Of a DNA stretch of 64,000 bases, positions 8,500 through 16,368 are shown in pieces. How positions within the stretch are numbered: the stretch's first letter is position 1; each line of letters starts with the position of its first letter. The position numbers and the translations under genes were made by a program. The notes under the pieces are model-generated. The model was not told the origin of the DNA. It did not search any database and was given only the letters and a program-made list of their open reading frames with translations. The DNA comes from Aureispira sp. CCB-E (lineage in GTDB: Bacteria; Bacteroidota; Bacteroidia; Chitinophagales; Saprospiraceae), in contig NZ_CP133671.1 in NCBI RefSeq assembly GCF_031326345.1, forward strand, positions 2,914,001 to 2,978,000. The letters run 5' to 3'.

Positions 8500-10110
8500 C
8501 TAAGTGTAAATTTTCATAGATTTACCTTGTTTTTTTCGTTGTTGATTATCCATTTTTATTTTAGGAATAAGCGAAATGGCTCCTAGTTTACTTCCAATTT
8601 TAGCAGCCGAAATAACACCACCAAAAGCAGCACCAGAAACTCCCATAATCATCACATCGGCACCACTTAGGTAAAGGTTAGGAATAGAAGTTTGAGCGTT
8701 GAGACAGGTTAAATCAAAGCGTTGTTTACTTAAATCCAAACCATACATGGCACCTTTAGGACGCTGCGTAAACTTTTTTAAACTTAAAGGAGAAGAAACC
8801 TCAATATAGTCTATCATATCCTTAAAACCAGAGAAACGTTTTTCTACAAAAGAGATATAACGTTCGGCAACCATTTTTTTGTAATCCTCGTATGCTTCGC
8901 CTCTGTTTTGCCAGTCAGTATGTTGCCATTGTTCAAACGTTTTGTACTGAGTAAAGGCAACAATTTCGGCAGTATGTGCTTTTCTAGAAGGGTCTTTGAG
9001 AGAAGGAAAAGAAAGAAAGCAAAATTGAGCAGGATTTTTTGCAATGTCTTCGTTTTTGACAAAATCATTGTGATTATAATGATTAAACAACCAAAAATTT
9101 CCCCCTGTAACGCCTAATTTCTCTTTTGGATTTTCTTTTAATCCTAAATAAATAGTCATTGCTGTATGTCCAGACTGTATCTGTTCTATCTCTGGGTGGA
9201 TGGGATTCCGAAGTAATTTTCTAAAGGTATTTTTAGCGCCTATACTCGAAACAATATTGTCTGCATAGACTGTCTTTTCAACCCATTTTCCCTGCTCTTT
9301 GATCCGATAAGTACAACCTATGGCTTGACCATTTTCGATCAAAATTTCATTGACAGAAGCATTGCACAAACATCTCCCGCCTGCCGCTTCAATGGTTGGA
9401 ACAACAGATTGAGCAATGGTTTTGGAGCCGCCTTTGGGATAAAATCCCCCAATACTATAATGATTAACAATCATACAATGTCCCCACAGTATACTCTCGT
9501 TTGGAATGGTAGCATAATCCCCCCATTGAGAAGTTAGCAAAGCCTTTAGTTTGGGATCTTTGAAGTTTTTATCTAAATAATGCTGTGTAGTCTGCATGAA
9601 AAATCCTTCCTGAGACTTTTTAAGCAATGCCATTATCCAACTTAACGGACGAGGAAGGGTTTCTTTTAAGAACCAAAAAGCAGCCCAGTTAGCAGCTGAT
9701 TTTACATGCTTAAAAAAACGTAAAATAGCTTTCTTTTCTTTTGGGAAAAGCGTACAAAGGTCTTTTTTATACTGCTCTAAGTCTGAACTGACACCAAATC
9801 GAAAGTCAGGATACCAAAATGTATCAAAGGGATCTTTAATTTTTTCCCATTCCAGTTGACCATTGCTAATATAATCATAGACCTCTGTCATTAAATCTCC
9901 TTGCTGTAAAAAACCGATATAGTGTACCCCAACATCCCAGCTATAAGTATTGGAGGCTGTTTTTCGCTCAAATTCATGCGTTAAACCTCCTAATGTCCAA
10001 TGTTGTTCCAAGACCAAGACTTTTTTATGATAAGCTTTGGCTAGTAGGGCGGCGGTGGTTAGTCCTCCAATTCCAGAACCAATCACGATGGTATCGTATT
10101 TATTTTTCAT
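8500..10110 (-). CDS. FAD-dependent oxidoreductase, RetSat/CrtI-like
   Basis: A 536-residue flavoprotein with an N-terminal dinucleotide-binding motif (TIVIGSGIGGLTTAALLAKA, then VLVLEQHWTLGGLTHEF). The C-terminal FAD-contact region (PNLYLSGADVMIMGVSGAAFGGVISAAKIG) is typical of phytoene desaturases and retinol saturases. The FERK...SWDVGVHYIG segment is closer to all-trans-retinol 13,14-reductase-like members than to classical CrtI. Likely substrates are carotenoids, retinoids or another polyene lipid. There is no crtB or other carotenoid gene beside it, so pathway membership cannot be argued from context. The subfamily and substrate are inferred. Confidence 0.82.
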   Translation of the reverse strand: MKNKYDTIVIGSGIGGLTTAALLAKAYHKKVLVLEQHWTLGGLTHEFERKTASNTYSWDVGVHYIGFLQQGDLMTEVYDYISNGQLEWEKIKDPFDTFWYPDFRFGVSSDLEQYKKDLCTLFPKEKKAILRFFKHVKSAANWAAFWFLKETLPRPLSWIMALLKKSQEGFFMQTTQHYLDKNFKDPKLKALLTSQWGDYATIPNESILWGHCMIVNHYSIGGFYPKGGSKTIAQSVVPTIEAAGGRCLCNASVNEILIENGQAIGCTYRIKEQGKWVEKTVYADNIVSSIGAKNTFRKLLRNPIHPEIEQIQSGHTAMTIYLGLKENPKEKLGVTGGNFWLFNHYNHNDFVKNEDIAKNPAQFCFLSFPSLKDPSRKAHTAEIVAFTQYKTFEQWQHTDWQNRGEAYEDYKKMVAERYISFVEKRFSGFKDMIDYIEVSSPLSLKKFTQRPKGAMYGLDLSKQRFDLTCLNAQTSIPNLYLSGADVMIMGVSGAAFGGVISAAKIGSKLGAISLIPKIKMDNQQRKKQGKSMKIYT

Positions 10111-10182
10111 TCGTTTGTCTTATTTCAATAGTAGTGATAGTTACGTTAACACGATCTTAAACAGAGCAGTGCTTCTTAAACA

Positions 10183-10248
10183 ATAGTTAGCTGCGCTGCT
10201 ACTACGTGGTCGTTGAAACCACAAAGTAGCAATGCCGTTAACTACTAT
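10183..10248. repeat. Palindromic repeat, TAGTTAGCTGCGCTGCTAC type
   Basis: An imperfect 66-bp inverted repeat upstream of the RetSat-like gene. The left arm begins ATAGTTAGCTGCGCTGCTAC and the right arm is its imperfect complement, ending GTTAACTACTAT. The loop is CGTTGA. The left arm is almost identical to sequences at 12274-12300 and 33695-33720, so this is a member of a dispersed set related to family 1. Confidence 0.65.
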
Positions 10249-10276
10249 CTTAAAAGTAACTAGTTTTTGAATTACA

Positions 10277-10314
10277 ACAAAAAAGAAAGCCATTCCGAAA
10301 GCTTCAGAATGGCT
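10277..10314 (-). terminator. Rho-independent terminator of the DUF3299-like gene
   Basis: AGCCATTC (10288-10295) pairs with GAATGGCT (10307-10314). Read on the minus strand, the hairpin is followed by TTTCTTTTTTG at about 10277-10287. It lies about 30 bp beyond the stop of the gene ending at 10344, which is on the same strand. Confidence 0.75.
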
Positions 10315-10343
10315 GTAATTATATTAACTTGTTTTATAGATTA

Positions 10344-11006
10344 CTATAAATTATCTTCTACCACAACAACATCTTTAAGTTGATAAGGCAATTTTAAGAA
10401 ATCTGTGGTGTTAAATTCTAAGCGACCTCTAATTTTAATTTTACGTTCTGTATAGGAGATAGGTTTTTTAGGAAATGCCTCCATAACAGATTCCGCCCCT
10501 GCGCCACCGCAGAAGAAACAAGAAGCTAAAGGAAAAGCCGAGAACATAAATTGTTGTCCATCGTCATCCAAATCAGCCATTGCATCCGCAGCAATATCAT
10601 GAGGAATAATAAAACCTTCTACTTCAATTATCTTTCCTTCGTATTGGCGAACTCTTTTTGAAATTTTAGGTTCAAAAATAACATCGTCAACACTTTCATC
10701 AAAACGAATATCGAATTTTAAGGTTAGCAAATCTTCCCAAGGACCTACAGGTTCCATTTCCTTTTCGACAACAAATTTGCCATCCATAGGATGGTCAAAA
10801 ACTTCACCTAAATTGGCAGAACTATATCCTTCTGCATATTCGGTTGTTGATTCTCCAACACCACGAGTAGCAGCAACAAGATTTTCTCGATCTATTAAGT
10901 CCTTGTCATTGGATTCATTACTACTGAACATTCCTTTGAATAGATTAGGACGTAGACAAACCAATAAACTTAATAAGATTATAAAAAAGCCTATTTTCTT
11001 AATCAT
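10344..11006 (-). CDS. Secreted or anchored DUF3299-like protein
   Basis: About 220 residues from the preferred start MIKKIGFFIILLSLLVCLRPN at 11006. An in-frame ATG nine codons upstream would put polar residues before this hydrophobic segment and is less likely. The N-terminal helix is a membrane anchor or signal sequence. Residues of the C-terminal half resemble the DUF3299 pattern, with KIIEVEGFIIP followed by FPLASCFFCGGAGAESVMEAF and KIKIRGRLEFN. The CxxC pair suggests metal binding, as proposed for this family in exported metal-handling proteins. The gene has its own terminator downstream and stands apart from fmt. Domain identity is likely; function is unknown. Confidence 0.6.
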   Translation of the reverse strand: MIKKIGFFIILLSLLVCLRPNLFKGMFSSNESNDKDLIDRENLVAATRGVGESTTEYAEGYSSANLGEVFDHPMDGKFVVEKEMEPVGPWEDLLTLKFDIRFDESVDDVIFEPKISKRVRQYEGKIIEVEGFIIPHDIAADAMADLDDDGQQFMFSAFPLASCFFCGGAGAESVMEAFPKKPISYTERKIKIRGRLEFNTTDFLKLPYQLKDVVVVEDNL

Positions 11007-11248
11007 GTTTTCTTTTTTATTTGAACAAAACACTTTGTAAATGCAAACTCTATTCCTAAAAAAGAGTCGTTCCCTTCATTTACAAGGTTACTTTCTAACA
11101 TGGTTTTAGAAATCTAAAGTATTCCTATCAAATTTCAAACTATTATAAATATAGTATTTTTTCGTTTTAAAGCAACATTTAGATAACTACAAAGATACAT
11201 TTTCTGTTGTATAAGCCTAAAGGCTTCACTTTTTTTTAACAATTAGCT

Positions 11249-12187
11249 TTAAATACTAGATGTTGTTATAGTGTTATCTTGTATGGTATAACCATTTAGA
11301 AAGCTTTTGATATCCATGCGTTTGCGTTTGGTTAGTTGGACATCTAGTAAGTTGACATAACCATCTTGAGTTGCTACTTTTAAGAATTTTTTACCATCTG
11401 TTTTAAGAGTGCCTGGTGGATAATTGTGTGTAGTGGTTTCTTTTTGAGTTTTAAAAATTTTCAATTTTTCACCGTCTAAAGTTGTCCAAGCAGTAGGGAA
11501 GGGGCTCATACCGCGAATAAAGTTGTGTACCGCTTCTGTGGTTTGATCAAAGTTGATGTTACAGTCTTGATGAAAAATTTTAGGTGCATGGCAAACTTGG
11601 CTATTGTCCTGTGGTTGTAATTGATAATTACCGTTCTCAATGGTCTGAACGCTTTTTAGCATCAAATCAGCTCCAATTACTTTTAAGCGATTGTATAACT
11701 CACCTGTTGTTTCATTTTCTCCAATTTCTGTTTTGGCTTGAAAGAGCAAATCGCCCGTGTCGATTTCATGTTGCAACAAGAAGGTTGTTACACCAGTTTC
11801 TTTTTCACCGTTTACAACAGCCCAATGAATGGGAGCTGCTCCGCGATATTTAGGTAATAAAGAACCATGCAAATTCATCGTTCCCAAAGGAGGCATATCC
11901 CAGACAGCTTCAGGCAACATACGAAAGGCAACCACGATTTGCAAATCGGCTTTTAAGGCACGCAATTCAGCTTGAAATTCAGGACTTTTTAAGTTTTTAG
12001 GTTGTAAGATATGGAGCCCTTTTTCTACAGCATACTTTTTGACATCAGATTCTAGCAACTTCTTATTGCCACGACCGCCCCATTTGTCTGTTGCCGTAAT
12101 AACGCCTACAATATCGTAGCCATTTTTTAATAAAATATCTAAAGAAGGAACCGCAAAATCAGGCGTTCCCATAAAAACAATTCTCAT
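11249..12187 (-). CDS. fmt: Methionyl-tRNA formyltransferase
   Basis: Fmt formylates initiator Met-tRNA using 10-formyl-tetrahydrofolate. The start MRIVFMGTPDFAVPSLDILL at 12187 is the family N-terminus; an ATG eight codons further upstream is in frame but would add an atypical extension. The formyltransferase core is clear: MNLHGSLLPKYRGAAPIHWAVVNGEKETGVTTF with the catalytic Asn and His, and HEIDTGDLL with the catalytic Asp. The C-terminal OB-like domain follows. The length of 312 residues is normal. The usual partner def (peptide deformylase) is not adjacent. Confidence 0.95.
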   Translation of the reverse strand: MRIVFMGTPDFAVPSLDILLKNGYDIVGVITATDKWGGRGNKKLLESDVKKYAVEKGLHILQPKNLKSPEFQAELRALKADLQIVVAFRMLPEAVWDMPPLGTMNLHGSLLPKYRGAAPIHWAVVNGEKETGVTTFLLQHEIDTGDLLFQAKTEIGENETTGELYNRLKVIGADLMLKSVQTIENGNYQLQPQDNSQVCHAPKIFHQDCNINFDQTTEAVHNFIRGMSPFPTAWTTLDGEKLKIFKTQKETTTHNYPPGTLKTDGKKFLKVATQDGYVNLLDVQLTKRKRMDIKSFLNGYTIQDNTITTSSI

Positions 12188-12273
12188 GTAGATTCTATTT
12201 ATGCCCTCCAATTACCATAGTATAGCAACAGAGATGGGCAAATTATTACTAAAATACACTTGTGTTGAGTTAG

Positions 12274-12338
12274 TAGTTAGCTGAGCTGCTACTTCGTGGT
12301 CGTTGATTACTTCGTGAGCTCGTGAGCGCAGCTAACTA
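12274..12338. repeat. Palindromic repeat between fmt and rpe
   Basis: The 65-bp element is bounded by a perfect 10-bp inverted repeat, TAGTTAGCTG and CAGCTAACTA. Inside are the blocks GCTACTTCGTGG and TCGTTGATTACTTCGTGAG, which recur at 10190-10215, 33705-33740 and 40445-40500. It lies within the rpe-fmt spacer, 10 bp after the rpe stop, and could form a hairpin in a shared transcript. Confidence 0.7.
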
Positions 12339-12348
12339 TTGTTGAGTA

Positions 12349-13017
12349 TTAGATGATTTTTTCAACGCCCACTTGTTTTAGGCGATTGATCATATCCTTT
12401 GGATCTTCGGCTTTGAAAACAGCAGAACCCGCTACCAATACATCAGCACCCGCTTGCAATAAAACTTCTGCGTTTTGCAACCCCACACCACCATCAATCT
12501 CAATTTTGGTATTTAAGTTTCGAGTGATAATTTCAGCTTTTAAATCTCGTACTTTTTGCAACGTCGAATAAATGAACTTTTGCCCTCCAAACCCAGGGTT
12601 TACAGACATCAAGCAAACCAAATCAATTTCTTCTAAGATGTCAAACAATAGGTCTACTCTAGTATGTGGGTTTAAGGCAACACCAGCTTTAGCTCCTGTT
12701 GCTTTAATCTGTTGCATCGCACGATGCAAGTGGTTGGTTGCTTCGTAGTGAATGGTAATAATATCGGCTCCAGCGGCAGCAAATTCTTCAACATATTTTT
12801 CTGGTTCCTCAATCATCAAATGACAATCCATTACTTTGTCTGTTAAAGGTTTGATGGCTTTTAGGACAGGGAATCCAAAAGAAATATTGGGCACAAAACG
12901 ACCATCCATGACATCTACGTGTACCCAGTCGGCATTGCTCTCGTGTAACATTTGGATGTCTCTTCCCATGTTGGCAAAATCAGCAGCTAGAATTGAAGGT
13001 GCAATTAAGTGTTTCAT
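12349..13017 (-). CDS. rpe: Ribulose-phosphate 3-epimerase
   Basis: Rpe interconverts ribulose 5-phosphate and xylulose 5-phosphate in the pentose phosphate pathway. This is a TIM barrel of 222 residues with the family signatures APSILAADFANMG, HVDVMDGRFVPNISFG (catalytic Asp and metal ligands), MSVNPGFGGQKFI and EIDGGV (second catalytic Asp). Length and start are standard. It is followed on the same strand by fmt, with the palindromic repeat between them. Confidence 0.96.
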   Translation of the reverse strand: MKHLIAPSILAADFANMGRDIQMLHESNADWVHVDVMDGRFVPNISFGFPVLKAIKPLTDKVMDCHLMIEEPEKYVEEFAAAGADIITIHYEATNHLHRAMQQIKATGAKAGVALNPHTRVDLLFDILEEIDLVCLMSVNPGFGGQKFIYSTLQKVRDLKAEIITRNLNTKIEIDGGVGLQNAEVLLQAGADVLVAGSAVFKAEDPKDMINRLKQVGVEKII

Positions 13018-13052
13018 TGTTGTTGTCTATTTTTTGAAAATGAGTTTGAAGT

Positions 13053-13080
13053 CAAAAGTAACTTGATTAAGATTCTTCAA
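13053..13080 (-). promoter_or_regulatory. Possible rpe promoter
   Basis: On the minus strand, TACTTTTG (13053-13060) matches the Bacteroidota -7 pattern TAnnTTTG. TTG lies 17 nt upstream (13078-13080), two short of the usual 19. The -7 box is about 36 bp before the rpe ATG. The short spacer makes this tentative. Confidence 0.35.
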
Positions 13081-13224
13081 ACTGTAGGAAATGTATGGTA
13101 TGGCACAAAAATAATAGAATCCCCTAAGAATAGGTAAGAACTCAAAATTATTATTAAACATTTTGTTCTTCTGCTTATGGTTTCAACGAATTCTATTTTC
13201 TTAAAGGAAAGAAAAGTAATGTTC

Positions 13225-14232
13225 TTAAAATAGTTTATGTTGATTTTGGTTGGTTGTAATTCGATTTTGATGATGTTCAATCTCTTGCATGATCCAATAA
13301 GCTAATTGCAAGGCTTTTAACCCATCTTCTAAGGCGACTTTTGTTGGTTGGTTGCTAAGAATGCTATTGGCAAAGGACTCTAATTCCATTTTAATAGCAT
13401 TGTTGGGCTTGGCTTCAGGCATATCTAATTCAATATAGCGTTTACCAATACTGGTATCCAATTCCATGCAATTGTCTTTACCTGTTGGAATTTGCTCGTG
13501 AATGCGCACCACTTCTGTTTGTTTGTTTAGAAAATCCAAACTCAGATAGGCATCGGATTGAAAAACTCTCAATTTGCGCATATTTTTCATAGAAATACGG
13601 CTGGCTGTAATATTGACAATGGCGCCATTTTTGAATTCTATTCGAGCATTGGCAATATCTGCCGAAGAACTAACAATAGCAACGCCACTCGCTTGGACAG
13701 AATGAACTTCGTGAGGAATTAATTTTAAAATAATATCCAAGTCGTGAATCATTAAATCCAATACAACAGAGACGTCTGTTCCTCTAGGATTAAACAAGGC
13801 CAACCGATGCGCTTCTACAAACATAGGATTTAAGTTCTTATCTTCGATGGCTAACAAGGCAGGATTAAAACGCTCTACGTGTCCTACTTGTGCTTTGATG
13901 GGTTGGTTTTGCACCAATGCGCAGAGTTCTTGTGCTTCTTGAAGCGTATGGGTAATTGGTTTTTCGATAAAAAAATGCTTGCCAGCAGCAACAACTTTTT
14001 TTGCCAACTCAAAATGGGTAATGGTTGGCGTTACAATGTCTACTACATCTACTGCTTCGATCAAGGCTTCAACCGATTCAAAAGCTTGAACATTCTGTTC
14101 TGTCGCTATCTTGGAGGTTAACTTTTGGTCTATGTCAAATAAGCCAACTAACTCGTATTGGTCAATCATTTGAATGCATTTGACATGAATTTTACCTAAA
14201 TGACCTAGTCCTAAGACGCCTATTTTGAGCAT
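13225..14232 (-). CDS. Gfo/Idh/MocA family NAD(P)-dependent oxidoreductase
   Basis: A 335-residue protein with an N-terminal Rossmann fold (KIGVLGLGHLGKIHVKC) and the family EKP motif (HFFIEKPITHTLQEAQEL) near residue 95. The C-terminal alpha/beta dimerisation domain follows, with LDLMIHDLDIILKLI as the conserved HDLD-type segment. Members oxidise or reduce sugars and related substrates; the specific substrate cannot be told. The HDLDI pattern with a GHVERFNPA segment is common in Bacteroidota homologues near lipid A or cell-envelope genes, but no such genes are adjacent here. Confidence 0.88.
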   Translation of the reverse strand: MLKIGVLGLGHLGKIHVKCIQMIDQYELVGLFDIDQKLTSKIATEQNVQAFESVEALIEAVDVVDIVTPTITHFELAKKVVAAGKHFFIEKPITHTLQEAQELCALVQNQPIKAQVGHVERFNPALLAIEDKNLNPMFVEAHRLALFNPRGTDVSVVLDLMIHDLDIILKLIPHEVHSVQASGVAIVSSSADIANARIEFKNGAIVNITASRISMKNMRKLRVFQSDAYLSLDFLNKQTEVVRIHEQIPTGKDNCMELDTSIGKRYIELDMPEAKPNNAIKMELESFANSILSNQPTKVALEDGLKALQLAYWIMQEIEHHQNRITTNQNQHKLF

Positions 14233-14241
14233 GTTTTTGGT

Positions 14242-14985
14242 TTATTTTAAATCTAAAGCACAAGATTTTGCCAAGTCTTCTAATTCTTGAAATGTAGGTG
14301 CCCAGAGATTGTGTTTTATAAAAATTGCTTTGGTTTGTTGATAAGAATCCTCATGGAGTAGAATGGTTGCTTTGGTAGCACTGAAAACAGTACTAGGAAT
14401 GCAACGTTTCATGATTTTGGATAAATGAGAAGTCAGCCGTCCTTTTTGGCTATATAGTCCTTTTTCAAAACGTTCCGCTTTATCTAAGATTTCTTCTAAT
14501 TCAAAAATAAGTTCTTTACCCAAGGCATAACGAACATCGACCAATCTATCATCATCGTTAAGGTTGATTTTACGAATGGTTTCCTTTCCTAAATCTGTCT
14601 TACCATAAAGTCGATATAGTTTAAAAGAAAGCTCGTCTTGAGGATTGTCAATAGCAGGATGGATTAAAGGTGTCTCCACAACATCATGGTCGTTTTTTGT
14701 GGTGTTGCAACGTTGACAACAAGGAAGTAAATTTTCCCAATCTAGTACTTTGTCTTCAAATTTATCTTTATGATAAAAGTGCTCTACTTGCATATAGTTA
14801 CTTGCTTGAACAACATCACATTCGCAGTAACAACATTTGTTGTTAGACATTTTTAGAAGTGCTTGTTTAATATCTTTTCGTTTCCAAACTGCCTTTTTTT
14901 TATTTTGTTTGAATAAATCGGTTAACTCTTTTACAAGGGCATCTGTTAATCCAATAGGTCTAGGTTCAAAGGTTAATTTAATCAT
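14242..14985 (-). CDS. ptuB: HNH endonuclease, PtuB-like (Septu-type defence)
   Basis: A 247-residue HNH nuclease. Zinc cysteines are seen at C51/C52-C54 (KCCYCEC) and C89/C90-C93 (LLPCCQRCN). The catalytic His is at 69 in QVEHFYHK, and the domain ends with Asn94. The following IHPAIDNPQDELSFKLYRL segment is typical of HNH proteins paired with AAA_21 ATPases in Septu and retron-Ec78 modules. Its start overlaps the end of the upstream ATPase gene by 8 bp (14978-14985), so the two are translationally coupled. In Septu systems the nuclease degrades nucleic acid when the ATPase partner is triggered by phage. Assignment to Septu rests on domain pair, order and overlap. Confidence 0.75.
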   Translation of the reverse strand: MIKLTFEPRPIGLTDALVKELTDLFKQNKKKAVWKRKDIKQALLKMSNNKCCYCECDVVQASNYMQVEHFYHKDKFEDKVLDWENLLPCCQRCNTTKNDHDVVETPLIHPAIDNPQDELSFKLYRLYGKTDLGKETIRKINLNDDDRLVDVRYALGKELIFELEEILDKAERFEKGLYSQKGRLTSHLSKIMKRCIPSTVFSATKATILLHEDSYQQTKAIFIKHNLWAPTFQELEDLAKSCALDLK

Positions 14986-16207
14986 TACTTAAAGATGCCA
15001 TTTGGAGTTTTAACAATTCTAATTTTGCACTTTGGGGGTTTAAAATCTGTTTTAATTCTTCAAAAGCTATATTTGCTAGCTGATAATTATCTTCGTCTAA
15101 ACCTTCATTGAATCTTGATAAAAGTTCTAAGTATTTATCGGAACGAATTTTTGCTCCCATCCCCATCAAATCAGATAGAATTTCTTCTATTGTCCAACCT
15201 TGAAAGTTGGTTTCTTTGGGCTGATAAATACTTACTTCATCTGTTTCCTCATTCTTTTGCAAGACCACCACATTAATATCATCTGAAGATTGAATTACTA
15301 AAGGGCTGTGAGCAGTAACAATGAATTGCGTTTTAGGAAACTTATCTCTCAAAAAAGATACAATTTTACGTTGCCATTCGGGGTGCAAATGCAAATCAAT
15401 TTCATCAACCAAAACAATAGCTGGTTCCGCCAATGGATTGTCGCTAGTAGGATAACGGTCAAACATACGTTTGGCAAAGTCTACGACCCAAGTGACCAAA
15501 CTTTGGTATCCCGAACCCAATTGATTCACTAGAACTCTTTCGCCTCCTTTGGTGACGAAGTGGACGCGCCTATTTCCGTTTCCACCAATTTCTATGTTGG
15601 TAATATCGGGTAAAATGGAAACTAGTGTATGGGTAATTTGAGTTAAATTTTGTTCTGCTTTTTTATCTCCATTTAGAGCATCAAATTTTGTCCCTAAAAA
15701 CCATTCTTCTGCGTTGATAATGGATTCTATGTCATCTTTAAATAAGGACTCTGCTCGATCATTGAGTTGGTATTCTATAAATGTACTTTTGCCTTGTTTC
15801 CGTTGGGTGCTGTATGCGTCAATAAGTAGGAGAGAATTGTTATCGTTATTGAGGAGGGCATTCAATTCGGATGTTTGGTGACTAGTATAATCTTTAATAC
15901 GTCGAAATGCATGATTATTTAATCTTATATTAATTGAATAATTGACAATGTTAATAGCATTGTGTTTATGAGTAAGAAAGCTAGAACTGTTGGGGTTTTC
16001 TTGATCATTATAAATAGCCAAACACTTCAAAAGCGTAGTCTTCCCTGTATTATTATTTCCCAAAATAACCGTCCACATAGCAGGATTATCATCATTGTCT
16101 GTAAGGTCAATGGTTTGTTCTGATTTAAAACAATGGATGCCCTCAATCGTCAATGATTTAAAATAAACGGCGGGTGAATATTGTTCTTCTTGCTTCATTT
16201 TTTGCAT
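14978..16207 (-). CDS. ptuA: AAA_21/ABC-type ATPase, PtuA-like (Septu-type defence)
   Basis: About 409 residues from the in-frame ATG at 16207 (MQKMKQEEQYSP); ATGs at 16237 and 16198 are alternatives and the true start is uncertain. It is an SMC/OLD-like ATPase with Walker A GNNNTGKTT, a signature-like LGSGYQSLVTW, Walker B AIVLVDEIDLHLHPEWQ and an H-loop QFIVTAHSPLVI. The C-terminal part (WTIEEILSDLMGMGAK) is helical. With the overlapping HNH gene downstream it forms the ATPase-nuclease pair of a Septu-type anti-phage system. It is shorter than many PtuA proteins, lacking most of the usual inserted region. A plain OLD-family ATPase is the alternative if the HNH pairing is coincidental, which the 8-bp overlap makes unlikely. 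Confidence 0.72.
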   Translation of the reverse strand: MQKMKQEEQYSPAVYFKSLTIEGIHCFKSEQTIDLTDNDDNPAMWTVILGNNNTGKTTLLKCLAIYNDQENPNSSSFLTHKHNAINIVNYSINIRLNNHAFRRIKDYTSHQTSELNALLNNDNNSLLLIDAYSTQRKQGKSTFIEYQLNDRAESLFKDDIESIINAEEWFLGTKFDALNGDKKAEQNLTQITHTLVSILPDITNIEIGGNGNRRVHFVTKGGERVLVNQLGSGYQSLVTWVVDFAKRMFDRYPTSDNPLAEPAIVLVDEIDLHLHPEWQRKIVSFLRDKFPKTQFIVTAHSPLVIQSSDDINVVVLQKNEETDEVSIYQPKETNFQGWTIEEILSDLMGMGAKIRSDKYLELLSRFNEGLDEDNYQLANIAFEELKQILNPQSAKLELLKLQMASLSND

Positions 16208-16368
16208 ATAATTTGAATCCCAAGATACACATTCCAAAAAATAAAACCCACCAATCCATCTACGATTTTAAAATAAAAAACAAAAAGCCTATTTTGTAGT
16301 TTCAAAGACCAGTTATAAGAAGGGAAACATAAGATAAGACCCAAACAACCAAAAAAGAAGCAGCATAC

